Below, piece after piece: positions 19,835 to 30,106 of a stretch of 64,000 bases of DNA. The position numbers and the translations under genes were made by a program. Positions within the stretch are counted from its first letter, which is position 1, and every line of letters begins with the position of its first letter. Location: NCBI GenBank assembly GCA_019843655.1, contig JACDQD010000111.1, positions 61,984-125,983 on the forward strand, in the 5' to 3' direction. The notes below the pieces were generated by a model, which did no database searches, had not been told where the DNA came from, and saw nothing but the letters and a program-made list of their open reading frames with translations. Source of the stretch: Lethocerus indicus. Lineage: Eukaryota > Arthropoda > Insecta > Hemiptera > Belostomatidae.

Positions 19835-20112
19835 CCGTTAGCATCAATAATATTTGTCCGTTTTTTACCCCCATAAAGTTTCCTCAAAATGCCTGTAATC
19901 GTCCCAAACAGAGGCCAAAAATACAAATTGCCGACAATCCAATTTCCCCTCTATATTTATATACACAAAACTGTCCTAAATTTACATTGTTCTGTGCACA
20001 ATGTCCGTACAAATTGTCAATCAGATTGCTCGACAGTATATTTTCAATCTTAATAAAGTGACAAATTATTTATTCTACGACTGCACTCCTAAACCCAGAC
20101 CCGTATTATAAA

Positions 20113-21408
20113 CAATACGGAGAGATAGTGAAGAATCCAGGAAAATCCAGAACAATACAGAGAAATACAGAAAAATCCAGAACAATACGGAGAAACACTG
20201 AAAAATCAAGGAAAATCCAAAACAATACAGAGAAATACTGAACAGTACAGAAAAAAATATAGAACAATACAGAAAAATCCAGGAGAAACCATAACAATAC
20301 AGAGAAATCCAGAACAATACAGAGAAATACAGAAAAATCCAGAACAATACGGAAACACTGAAAATCAAGGAAAATCCAAAACAATACAGAGAAATACTGA
20401 ACAGTACAGAAAAAAATATAGAACAATACAGAAAAATCCAGGAGAAACCATAACAATACAGAGAAATCCAGAACAATACAGAGAAATACAGAAAAATCCA
20501 GAACAATACAGAGAAACACTGAAAATCCAGGAAAATCCAAAACAATACAGAGAAATAGAATACAGAAAAGTACAGAAAAATATAGAACAATACAGAAAAA
20601 TCCAGGAGAAACCATAACAATACAGAGAAATCCAGAACAATACAGAGAAATACAGAACAATACAGAGAAATACAGAAAAATCCAGGAAAATCAAGGAAAA
20701 TCCAGAACAATAGGAAGAAATACGTAAATATCCAGGAAAATCCAGAACAATACAGAGAAATACAGAAAAATCCAGGAAAATCAAGAAAAATCCAGAACAA
20801 TGAAAATACAGAAAATCCAGCACAATACAGAGAAATACAGAAAATCCAGGAAAATCAAGAAAATCCAGAACAATAGAAAGAAATACGTAAAATCAGAACA
20901 ATACAGAGAAATACAGAAAAATCCAGGAAAATCCATAACAATACAGAGAAATCCAGAACAATACAGAGAAATACAGAACAATACAGAGAAATACAGAAAA
21001 ATCCAGAAAAATCAAGGAAAATCCAGAACAATAGGAAGAAATACGTAAATATCCAGGAAAATCCAGAACAATACAGAGAAATACAGAAAAATCCAGGAAA
21101 ATCAAGAAAAATCCAGAACAATAGAAAGAAATACGTAAAAATCCAGAACAATACAGAGAAATACAGAAAAATATAGAAACAGAAAAATCCAGGAAAATCC
21201 AGAACAATACAGAGAAATCCAGGAAAATCCAGAACAATACAGAGAAATACAGAAAAATCCAGGAAAATCCAGAACAATACAGAGAAATCCAGAACAATAC
21301 AGAGAAATACTGAAAAATCCAGGAAAATCCAGAACAATAGAAAGAAAATTGAGAAAAATCCAGAACAATACAGAGAAATACTGAAAAAGCCAGGAAAATC
21401 CAGAACCC
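20113..21408. repeat. 40-bp-type minisatellite, second large block
   Basis: Same 10-mer alphabet as 17137-18355 (AATCCAGAAC, AATACAGAGA, AATCCAGGAA) with added variants such as ATAGGAAGAAATACGTAAAT. Internal longer repeats (for example 20163-20330 versus 20335-20490) show recent duplication. Confidence 0.95.
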
Positions 21409-21419
21409 CAATATTGAGC

Positions 21420-22020
21420 AATAATACGAGTTATTAACCGGATAATGAAATCATCGCAAAGCCTCAATGTCATCGTAAAATCGTTTTTTTTTTAAACGTA
21501 AATTCGTTACGAATTGAATATTGACGAATTTGCGGCTTCCCTAAACCCGTAAAAATCCTTCGCCCCGATGAGAGTCACGTGATCGGCCACTTTACGAAAA
21601 GTAAATTCGTAGATCGGTAGATATAATTTTAAACACGATATAAATATTAAACTGACGAAACTCTATAAACAGTCAAATTCCTCAATTCACTGAAAGACTG
21701 GATATCTGCTTCTCTCGGTACGGTTTACGCTTACAAATGTAATAAATAATAAAATATAGATAATATTTTGTATTTTCAAAATTGTAAAATACAATGAGCG
21801 ACATCGATGTTATAACGAGTGGACACAATAACGGAGCGGACAACCGACCACTGTCTAAAATTTTATTTTATTATATTTTCCAATTTGTCGTCCCTAATTA
21901 ATATATACATAGTGAAATAATGTAAAAGGGTAACTTGGAATAAAAGTAGTAAAAAAAGTTCGAATATGATTCACAATTGTTGAGGTTAACACTCCATAAA
22001 TGATGCAAACACCGGGGGGA
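21420..22020. other. No gene seen
   Basis: AT-rich unique-looking sequence between two minisatellites. I recognise no protein, RNA or mobile element. Confidence 0.55.
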
Positions 22021-22120
22021 AAATCCAGAAAAATTAAGAAAATCCAGGAAAAAACCAGAAAATACAGACAAATGCAGAAAAAATACAGAATAAATACAGA
22101 AAAATCCTGGAAATACAGAA

Positions 22121-22240
22121 AGGTAAAGGAAGGTAAAGGAAGGTAAAGGAAGGTAAAGGAAGGTAAAGGAAGGTAAAGGAAGGTAAAGGAAGGTAAAGGA
22201 AGGTAAAGGAAGGTAAAGGAAGGTAAAGGAAGGTAAAGGA
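22121..22240. repeat. 10-bp satellite (AGGTAAAGGA), 12 perfect copies
   Basis: Twelve identical decamers in a row; degenerate copies continue to about 22410. Confidence 0.98.
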
Positions 22241-22436
22241 AGGAAGGTAAAAAAGCTATGGGAAGGGGAATGTAAAGAATAATGGGAAAGAAGGTCAGGA
22301 AAAGGAAGGCAAAGGAAGGTAATGTACAAATGGTGAACAGTACAGGAAGGTAAAGGCAGGAAGGTAAAGGATAAAGGAAGGTAAAGGAAGGTAAAGGGGA
22401 AGGTACAGGAAGGAATAACAGGAGGGCAGGAGGCAG

Positions 22437-22565
22437 GAGGGTACAGGGAGGGTACAGGAGGGTACAGGAGGGTACAGGAGGGTACAGGAGGGTACAGGAG
22501 GGTACAGGAGGGTACAGGAGGGTACAGGAGGGTACAGGAGGGTACAGGAGGGTACAGGAGGATAC
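22437..22565. repeat. 10-bp satellite (GGTACAGGAG), about 12 copies
   Basis: A second decamer family immediately after the first, grading into GTACAGAAAG variants to 22620. Confidence 0.97.
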
Positions 22566-22624
22566 AGAAGTGTACAGAAAGGTACAGAGGGTACAGAAGT
22601 GTACAGAAAGGTACAGAAATGTCC

Positions 22625-22765
22625 TGGCTGTACAACTCCAGGCAACCGAGGTTCCTCCCACAGTATCACGAGATCCTACCGAAAGTTAGTGATAATTCAA
22701 GTTCTAGTCGCGCTTATTCTGCGTCAAATACGGACTGAATGAAGTAAAAGCGACAGAATAAAAAA
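22625..22765. repeat. Flank shared with 18410-18515
   Basis: Second copy of the duplicated flank described there. It has about 40 extra bases in the middle (GTTCTAGTCGCGCTTATTCT region). Confidence 0.8.
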
Positions 22766-22949
22766 TCCCTTTTTCAGTGCGAATGCCCCGAAATCATCCT
22801 CCAGTTTTCGACTACGTCGTCGTCGTCCTTGGTAGACGTGCGTGGCGTGGATAGTGACGTGTGGAAATTATAATACCCCGTGTGGAAACCTTAAATCGGA
22901 CCGCACGAGGTTTCGGACTCAATGAAATGTACGCTACGTTGGTTGACTG

Positions 22950-23010
22950 CCAATTGGGCAACGCCGGCCGCCTATATAAAGCTGCCAAATATACCGGACG
23001 GACATCAGTT
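22950..23010 (+). promoter_or_regulatory. Core promoter of Ala-rich gene 3
   Basis: CCAAT box at 22950, GGCAACGCCGGCC, TATATAAA at 22973-22980 and initiator TCAGT near 23005-23009. Confidence 0.75.
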
Positions 23011-23048
23011 GATCGCAGTTCAACGTCACTACAACAACCACAATCAAC

Positions 23049-24725
23049 ATGAAATTCATTGTAAGTCCCGTACAACAATATATCGGCACTGTATTTTCAT
23101 GTATTTTCGTCTATTTAGTCTATTTAGTTGGCTATGGAAACCTGAGAGAGTCAGGTTTCAGAGAATGTTTCAGAGAATGTTTCAGAGAATGTTTCAGAGA
23201 ACGTTTCAGAGAACGTTTCAGAGAATGTTTCAGAGAACGTTTCAGAGAACGTTTCAGAGAATGTTTCAGAGAATGTTTCAGAGAATGTTTCAGAGAATGT
23301 TTCAGAGAATGTTTCAGAGAATGTTTCAGAGAATGTTTCAGAGAATGAGAGAGAATTTCAGAGAATGTTTCAGAGAATGTTTCAGAGAATGTTTCAGAGA
23401 ATGTTTCAGAGAATGTTTCAGAGAATGTTTCAGAGAATGTTTCAGAGAATGTTTCAGAGAATGTTTCAGAGAATGTTTCAGAGAATGTTTCAGAGAATGT
23501 TTCAGAGAATGTTTCAGAGAATGTTTCAGAGAATGTTTCAGAGAATGTTTCCCAGAGAACGTTCCAGAGAACGTTCCAGAGAATGTTTCAGAGAATGTTT
23601 CAGAGAATGTTTCAGAGAATGTTTCAGAGAATGTTTCAGAGAATGTTTCAGAGAATGTTTCAGAGAATGTTTCAGAGAATGTTTCAGAGAATGTTTCAGA
23701 GAATGTTTCAGAGAATGTTTCAGAGAATGTTTGAGAATGTTTCAGAGAATGTTTCAGAGAATGTTTCAGAGAATGTTTCAGAGAATGTTTCAGAGAATGT
23801 TTCAGAGAATGTTTCAGAGAATGTTTCAGAGAATGTTTCAGAGAATGTTTCAGAGAATGTTTCAGAGAATGTTTCAGAGAATGTTTCAGAGAATGTTTCA
23901 GAGAATGTTTCAGAGAATGTTTCAGAGAATGTTTCAGAGAATGTTTCAGAGAATGTTTCAGAGAATGTTTCAGAGAATGTTTCAGAGAATGTTTCAGAGA
24001 ATGTTTCAGAGAATGTTTCAGAGAATGTTTCAGAGAATGTTTCAGAGAATGTTTCAGAGAATGTTTCAGAGAATGTTTCAGAGAATGTTTCAGAGAATGT
24101 TTCAGAGAATGTTTCAGAGAATGTTTCAGAGAATGTTTCAGAGAACGTTTCAGAGAATGTTTCAGAGAATGTTTCAGAGAATGTTTCATTAATACAGAAG
24201 GCCCACTTGTATATCAATACAGAATAGACAGAGTATACGGTCTAAATTTCCCACACTATATTTTTAAATGACTGTACTATCGTTCTATGACGGTTAATTG
24301 ATAACATAGCACTATTTTAGTATCCTACTGGAACGCACTTAAGCAATTAATCGTTTTCAATATTCCGTTCCATGAGTTCTTGTCTACTCTCATTAGACCG
24401 AATCAAACGGAGTTTTTAAATAATCCCTTAATTAATTTTCTATAATATGCCAATTATATTGTAATGGTTCCGCTGTCTATTTCCAGATCGTATTGTTGGC
24501 CTGTCTGGCTACCGTCGCCTTCGCCGAACCCGCCGCCAGGGACAAGCGGGGCCTGTTGGCCTATACGGCGGCTGCCCCCCTGGTGGCGGCGGCCCCTGCC
24601 GCCCTGGCGGCCCCCCTGGTGGCCGCCCCCACGCCCACTACTATTCGGCCCCAATCCTGGCACACCCTTCGGCCTACTACAGGACAGCCGCCTACCCCTA
24701 CGCCGCCGCCTACACCTACCTGTAG
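23049..24725 (+). CDS. Small secreted Ala/Pro-rich cuticle-type protein 3, with a satellite-filled intron and one apparent missing base
   Basis: Exons 23049-23060 (MKFI, donor GTAAGT) and 24487-24725 (acceptor TATTTCCAG). The signal peptide reads IVLLACLATVAFAEPAARDK and is followed by an Ala/Pro repeat region with an extra AYTAA. At the C run 24626-24630 the paralogues' HAHYYSAP frame is lost; one extra C restores it and the usual TAG at 24723-24725, giving about 83 residues. Left as is, the protein would run on as a Thr/Pro-rich tail to 24792. The 1.4-kb intron is dominated by the TTTCAGAGAATG satellite. AATAAA is at 24897-24902. Confidence 0.82.
23153..24188. repeat. 12-bp satellite (TTTCAGAGAATG), about 86 copies, inside an intron
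   Basis: Almost perfect dodecamers. Variants include GAACG for GAATG near the ends, an insertion at 23341-23355, CCCAGAGAACGTTCCAG at 23551-23578 and one short unit near 23731. Because 12 is divisible by three and the unit has no stop in most frames, large frames exist on both strands (MFQR, ENVS, KHSL and ETFS repeats); none is a gene. Each unit ends in TTTCAG, a 3' splice-site-like motif. Confidence 0.98.
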
Positions 24726-25096
24726 AAGGACACCCGGGGACCCACCGACAGCCATCACCCGAATGATCCTGAGGGCCTCAGCCTGTTCCTGAAGGACGCA
24801 CCTCCAAAAAGCCCTACAAACACCGGCCCCCCGTCCGTCAACATTCCTCCTTAATTCCGATATTTAAATTAATCCAAAATAGAAGCAATAAATCAGCAAC
24901 AAGAAACAATATATTTGTTTTAATCAGTACGAAAAAACCCCCATTACTCCACCCCCAGAACTATATTGAAAGCCCTGTATTGAACGTCCGACGCCGAGGT
25001 ATACGCGACGATAAAACACAAAAGTTTTATAGTAATCAACGCTCAACAGACTATTATATAGTTTGTATTTCCCGCATACTCCTAAGTAATATAACG
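24487..25096. repeat. Inverted duplication, arm 1
   Basis: Exon 2 and 3' flank of gene 3, nearly identical to the reverse complement of 26529-27126. Shared landmarks are GATCCTGAGGGCCTCAGCCT, the polyadenylation signal and GTAATCAACGCTCAACAGAC. Homology begins at the exon 2 acceptor and ends at ATATAACG. Confidence 0.9.
24897..24902 (+). terminator. Polyadenylation signal of Ala-rich gene 3
   Basis: AATAAA 172 nt after the TAG, inside the inverted-duplication arm; its mirror serves gene 4 at 26736-26741. Confidence 0.6.
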
Positions 25097-25398
25097 TTCC
25101 CGGCCGTTTTCGGTCGTATACCCTGAAGATGGAAAGTGTACCGGTCCTACTGGACGCCGGGACTTAACAACTCGTACACTCGTTAAGCCTACGGGGATAT
25201 TCGATTACTATTCTTAAAAAAAAAAAATATTACCGAGATTGGAACTGTTTCGCGTAAAAAAAATGCGTTTAAATACCGGGCTGGAATTCCGAATTCCAGA
25301 GATTGAACAGAGAGATGATCGTACTTAGGGGAGGGGGTCTAAAAGGCGTACAAAATGCGAAAAAAAAACGTTTCCACGAGCCTCCCTCTAATCAATAG

Positions 25399-25601
25399 GG
25401 GAGGCTTCTATAGGGGACCGTCTTCTGGAACTACCGACGGCGTTGTACCCGAAGCGCGTTCTCGGGACATTTCTAGAAGGGTCCGACACACAGGACTTAG
25501 AAGAGTTATTGGACGTCCAAACCGCAGAACTGTATTGGAAGACGTCCAGCGGCAATTTTCCATTTTCTTGCACTTGGAATAAGCCTCTTCAGGTTCCATG
25601 A
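25399..25601 (+). CDS. Candidate exon in the inverted-duplication spacer (unrecognised)
   Basis: A pyrimidine-rich acceptor (CCTCCCTCTAATCAATAG) opens a frame of about 66 codons without a stop. It includes GEASIGDRLLELPTALYPKR, then LEGSDTQDLEELLDVQTAEL and YWKTSSGNFPFSCTWNKPLQ. A weak donor (CAG|GTTCCA) lies near 25591; otherwise the frame stops at 25599-25601. The mixed residue composition looks coding, but I recognise no family, and a stop-free run of this length can occur by chance. Confidence 0.28.
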
Positions 25602-25764
25602 AGAAGGAGGTAAACGATACCTTGAAGAAGGAAAATAATGTACCGGTCCTATTCTGGACGCCAGGGACTTATCTTTGACGGCCGTCACTCTGCCATCACA
25701 GTCTATTTCGACCGTCCGAATATTTCGGATAAACTCTTTTTTCTGCTTCGATACGCCCGGTTTT

Positions 25765-25912
25765 GTGGTCCGCGAGCGGTTCGAATACAGTCTAGGTTCG
25801 TGATGGTCTTTTTCGCTAGACCGGTTTCGTGGTCGAGCGGCCGAAACCGGTCTGGCGAAAGACCGAACCACCGGCGAGAGAGGACGGAAACTACACGAAC
25901 CTACAGTCTTGT
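25765..25912. mobile_element. Foldback repeat family F, short foldback copy
   Basis: CTAGGTTCGTGATGGTCTTT ... GAGCGGCCGAAACCGGTCTG ... CACGAACCTACAG: both outer ends within about 150 bp and the middle deleted. Confidence 0.8.
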
Positions 25913-26528
25913 TTCTGCCCCACTGAAGAACCCCCGATAATCTGAAGAGTTTCGATCGCCTGGGAACGAAACGCGTCAAACAGGATATTATCGCCAATTT
26001 ATTTACTCGATAAATCGGCCATATAATAACAGTCCGCATCTGTTATTCCGCCCGCCAATTTCCCAAGTGAATTTTTCCTCCAAGACCACCGGCGTCACTT
26101 AGGCCTAGCCGATGGAAAATTCTGAAATTTTCGACGACGAATTTTCAGATAATTATTCCCCAACTCCCGTCAATATAAGCGTCGATCTCACGTTGCAATC
26201 CTTCACATTCCAAACACTGTTTTTAGAGTCATTCGGGAAATCGCCGTTTGTAGATAATTGTTAGGTTTCGAAGCGGACTGAATGTCGCCAATACGGAATT
26301 CCACAGACCGGTATTTAATGTTCCAATCTCGGTGATATTCGGTCGAATAGAGAAAAAACGGTGTTGAGAACAGTCAAATCGAATATCAAGTGGGCTTAAA
26401 ACGAGTGTGTGCGATCACGCTCAGAACGATCGCCGATCACCTTTTTTTTTTTAATGAGTAATTAAATGCTTTCCTTTCAAGCAATATTCAACGTTAAAGT
26501 GTTGGCCATCGTCCGGTACAATTTTTTC
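25913..26528. other. No gene seen
   Basis: Unique-looking spacer between the inverted arms. I see no supported coding sequence. Confidence 0.5.
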
Positions 26529-27126
26529 CGTTATATTACATAGGAGTATGCGGGAAATACAAAGTATATAATAGTCTGTTGAGCGTTGATTACTATAAAA
26601 CTTTTGTGTTTTATCGTCGCGTATACCTCGGCGTCGGACCTTCAATACAGGGCTTTCAATATAGTTCTGGGGGTGGAGTAATGGGGGTTTTTTTTTCGTA
26701 CTGATTAAAACATATATATTGTTTCTTGTTGCTGATTTATTGCTTCTGTTTCTGATTAATTTAAATACCGGAATTCGGGATGAATGTTGACGGACGGGGG
26801 GGCCGGTGTTTGTAGGGCTTTTGGAGGTGCGTCCTTCAGGAACAGGCTGAGGCCCTCAGGATCATTCGGGTGATGGCGGTGGGTCCTCGGGTGTCCTTCT
26901 ACAGGTAGGTGTAGGCGGCAGCGTAGGGGTAGGCGGCTGTCCTGTAGTAGGCCGAAGGGTGTGCCAGGATTGGGGCCGAATAGTAGTGGGCGTGGGGTGC
27001 GGCCACCAGGGGGGCCGCCAGGGCGGCAGGGGCGGCGGCCACCAGGGGGGCGGCCAGCAGGCCCCGCTTGTCCCTGGCGGCGGGTTCGGCCAGGGCGACG
27101 GCCGCCAGACAGGCCAACAGTACGAT
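26529..27126. repeat. Inverted duplication, arm 2
   Basis: Reverse complement of arm 1, holding exon 2 and the 3' flank of Ala-rich gene 4. Differences are few single bases and homopolymer lengths. Confidence 0.9.
26736..26741 (-). terminator. Polyadenylation signal of Ala-rich gene 4
   Basis: AATAAA on the minus strand, 157 nt after the stop. Confidence 0.6.
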
Positions 27127-27225
27127 CTGGAAATAGGACAACAGTTAGCAACTTCGTATACATAAAGGGAAAGTCCCTGCGGCCCTCATACTTGAAGATA
27201 CTGAAATACTCACGATGAACTTCAT
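26899..27225 (-). CDS. Small secreted Ala/Pro-rich cuticle-type protein 4
   Basis: Exons 27214-27225 (MKFI, donor GTGAGT) and 26899-27126 (acceptor TATTTCCAG), 79 residues, the shortest of the four. Signal peptide IVLLACLAAVALAEP, then AARDKRGLLAAPLVAAAPAA, a contracted Ala/Pro region and the HAHYYSAPILAHPS...AAAYTYL tail. The frame is intact, so this copy shows what gene 3 should encode after its C run. The intron is short (87 bp) and unrelated to that of gene 3. Confidence 0.88.
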
Positions 27226-27256
27226 GGCTATGGACTGGAGTATTATCAGGAATAGG

Positions 27257-27297
27257 ACTGACGATGTGTCCGAACCGTCCGTCCCTTCTTATATATA
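27257..27297 (-). promoter_or_regulatory. Core promoter of Ala-rich gene 4
   Basis: TATATATAAG on the minus strand (27297-27288) and initiator TCAGT (27261-27257). Confidence 0.7.
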
Positions 27298-27594
27298 CCC
27301 TCCCCCCGACGTCCACTATTGTCGTAGAGGATTTCCTCTACTCCTAATTGGGTATTCAGTTGGCGCGACTGCCCCGACGACGGCGTCCAACTGTGTCGAG
27401 GACTCCGCAGGGCCACGCCCGACTACCACATAACACGACATAACGTTTTTGACCTGCCCCGGCCCCTCGCCCTTCGCCCCTTCTCGGCCCTAACATCAAA
27501 ACATTTTGTACCCTCCGATAAACGTCCCTTCCTGCTCTAAGGTGGCCCTTCACCGCATACGTTTTTAGATACTTACTTTTTTAGATTTTTCTAG

Positions 27595-28388
27595 ATTCTT
27601 CCAGGTCCTTCTAGGTCCTTCTAGGTCCTTCTAGGTCCTTCCAGGTCCTTCCAGGTCCTTCTAGGTCCTTCCAGGTCCTTCTAGGTCCTTCTAGGTCCTA
27701 GGTCCTTCTAGGTCCTTCTAGGTCCTTCTAGGTCCTTCTAGGTCCTTCTAGATCCTTCTAGATCCTTCTAGATCCTTCTAGATCCTTCTAGATCCTTCTA
27801 GATCCTTCTAGATCCTTCTAGATCCTTCTAGATCCTTCTAGATCCTTCTAGATCCTTCTAGATCCTTCTAGATCCTTCTAGGTCCTTCTAGGTCCTTCTA
27901 GGTCCTTCTAGGTCCTTCCAGATCCTTCTAGATCCTTCTCCTTCTAGATCCTTCTAGGTCCTTCTAGATCCTTCTAGATCCTTCTAGATCCTTCTAGATC
28001 CTTCCAGATCCTTCTAGATCCTTCTAGATCCTTCTAGATCCTTCTAGATCCTTCTAGATCCTTCTAGATCCTTCTAGATCCTTCTAGATCCTTCTAGATC
28101 CTCCTAGATCCTTCTAGATCCTTCCAGATCCTTCCAGATCCTTTAGATCCTTCTCCTAGATCCTTTAGATCCTTCTAGATCCTTCTAGATCCTTCTAGAT
28201 CCTTCCAGATCCTTCTAGATTCCTAGATCCTTCTAGATCCTTTCTAGATTCCCTAGATTCCCTAGATCTAGATTCCCTAGATTCCCTAGATTCCCTAGAT
28301 TCCCCTAGATTCCCCTAGATTCCCCTAGATTCCCCTAGATTCCCCTAGATTCCCCTAGATTCCCCTAGATTCCCCTAGATTCCCCTAG
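27595..28388. repeat. 10-bp satellite (CTTCTAGATC / CTTCTAGGTC, then CCCTAGATTC)
   Basis: About 80 decamers: first GGTCCTTCTA types, then GATCCTTCTA, ending after 28255 in CTAGATTCCC and CTAGATTCCCC (11-bp) types. Most units contain CTAG. Confidence 0.97.
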
Positions 28389-28445
28389 AGACGGTTTCGA
28401 ATGAACGTACAAGATACATTCAGCTTATACGATTCAGCTAACTAA
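28389..28445. mobile_element. Short mariner-related fragment
   Basis: GGTTTCGAATGAACGTACAA then GATACATTCAGCTTATACG resembles the internal piece near 57870-57900 and 17095-17125. Confidence 0.4.
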
Positions 28446-28640
28446 ATTAAATTTTTATTCGCTCCAGAAAAAGGGGAGAGAAACTTTTATGGGACACCCG
28501 AATGAATTTAAAATTTTTCAATTCGAACAATTAAACGCAGAGTACGAGGGGGTACGATTTGAGTTTCGATTTCGTTTCTACTCTTATTTTAAAGGTCGAA
28601 TGATCTTCAGACACGTAACACCGGCGGCTTTTGGCCGCGT

Positions 28641-28853
28641 TTGGTACCGATTTGGCGGCGCGCAGAAACTGACCGCACCTCGGACACTGGGGGTCTTCAG
28701 TATTCATCTGACGACGGACTTTCGGTTACGCCACGAGCGGTACATGACCCACAGAAAGCGGGGGGGGGGCCTATTGATGAAATCAATTATGTCCCACTTC
28801 CATTAATGACAGTGTGGTGGCGGCTACTGGCCCGTGCAATACGAATAATTTAA
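28641..28853 (+). CDS. Weak coding candidate (unrecognised)
   Basis: The frame includes TDRTSDTGGLQYSSDDGLSV, then TPRAVHDPQKAGGGPIDEIN and YVPLPLM. Its polar, acidic composition is more protein-like than that of neighbouring frames. I see no clear splice signals, promoter or family. It could be chance or a gene remnant. Confidence 0.2.
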   Translation: MVPIWRRAETDRTSDTGGLQYSSDDGLSVTPRAVHDPQKAGGGPIDEINYVPLPLMTVWWRLLARAIRII

Positions 28854-29124
28854 CGAAATATAAAAATAAAACGGGAGAAATTCCACTCTCACTGTCGTAT
28901 ACCTGGGCCGGACCAGTCGGCGTATACCTTTTATTATCCGGAAAATCCCATTTTGCCTTTGTCTCCCGGAAAGTTTCCCGGACGGGATTTCCGGACGATG
29001 TGTACTTAAAAAATATTGTTAGAGTCGCCTTTGATCCGAATTTCGTTTGGAAAAAATCAAAAAATAGACCGAGATGTATCTTATGCTTATATGCTTATAA
29101 CTGTTGAAAATCTAGTAATATTCG

Positions 29125-29490
29125 TTTAACATACCTGTTTTGTTGTCTGTGAGGGGTTGGAATACCGTAGATTTGTTGTAGTTTCTGTCTCCTCCGCTGC
29201 CGGCCGTTCGGCCTTTCGCCAGACCGGTTTCGGCCGCTCGCCCCATCTTCAGTAGGCGGAAGAAGCTGTCCATTCGAGATGACAGTGTGACGGTGGGCAG
29301 TGAGGATGCGCCCCCCCCCCCACCACCGAAAAGCGTCCAAAAGTGACACAGCGCTACTGAAGACGGCGAGCGGCCGTCGAACCGGTCTGGCGAAAGACCG
29401 AACCACCGGCGTTAGGAGAGAGAAACATCACGACAAATCTACGCTGTATTCCGACCCCTCGCAGACCACAAAACAGGTCTGTTAAACTAA
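29125..29490. mobile_element. Foldback repeat family F, near-complete foldback
   Basis: Starts ACCTGTTTTGTTGTCTGTGA, passes CGCTCGCCCCATCTTCAGTA and its complement GCGCTACTGAAGACGGCGAG, and ends ACCCCTCGCAGACCACAAAA. Both outer ends are present. Confidence 0.85.
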
Positions 29491-30020
29491 ACCAGAAGAT
29501 AGTGCCGTGATAAGGAAAAGACCCGGCAGTGATAAGAAAACACTTGATAAACCTATTGATAAGCTGATACCAGAACTTGATAGAGTCGCCATCTCTCGGA
29601 TGCTTTCGCAACTACCACTCCATCCTGGAAATTGAACTCAGCCAAATTTTTTCATTTTTCAACAGAAATTTTAAACTGAGACTGTATTTTTTTAAATATT
29701 ACATCGATGAAAATATCCCTCCATTATGCATACGAAAAAAAATAATATATTTATTAATAATATTGACAAAAGAAAGCAGGAGAAATCTGAGGTCGATGGG
29801 ACAACATGAAGTTTGGCACAACGAAGCTCAATTCAAATTCTATATCGCAATTTATAAAACATTGCTAATGATTTATACTGATTAATAGTGTCGATAATAT
29901 TAATATTCAAGTCACTCGGGTTTTAATTGTGTAACTCTCCTGACCACCATACTGAAATTGTAATAAATTTATGTGGCCTCGGTCCTAATGATTAACATTA
30001 ATGTGAAGGATTTTTTTTTT
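29491..30020. other. No gene seen
   Basis: AT-rich; the 29577-29885 open frame has no recognisable features. Confidence 0.5.
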
Positions 30021-30023
30021 CAC

Positions 30024-30106
30024 CTGAGACCTACACCGAACTTTCCCTTTAGGGCCGCTTCAATCATCGGCGATTCTGACGCCGAACTCTTTCTGGCGGC
30101 GACAGT
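30024..30106 (-). CDS. Candidate internal exon (unrecognised)
   Basis: Minus-strand stretch with a long polypyrimidine tract and TTTTAG acceptor at 30108-30107 and a CAG|GTGAAA donor at 30024-30021. Only one frame is open; it reads TVAARKSSASESPMIEAALK then GKFGVGLR. A second stretch upstream on the same strand (30275-30410) reads ENVGRRLRESDNGEVIFSSS and EDPRGNRPKIVPSASDL and may belong with it. No family recognised, and I could not connect the two with a consistent donor. Confidence 0.3.

Noticed and set aside
21894..22669. Long Pro/Leu/Tyr-rich minus-strand frames
   Set aside because: Generated by the two 10-bp satellites; no independent coding signal.
23338..24189. Open frames of 214-283 codons on both strands (KHSL, MFQR, ENVS, ETFS repeats)
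   Set aside because: Products of the 12-bp intronic satellite; open in several frames simultaneously and located between a proven donor and acceptor.
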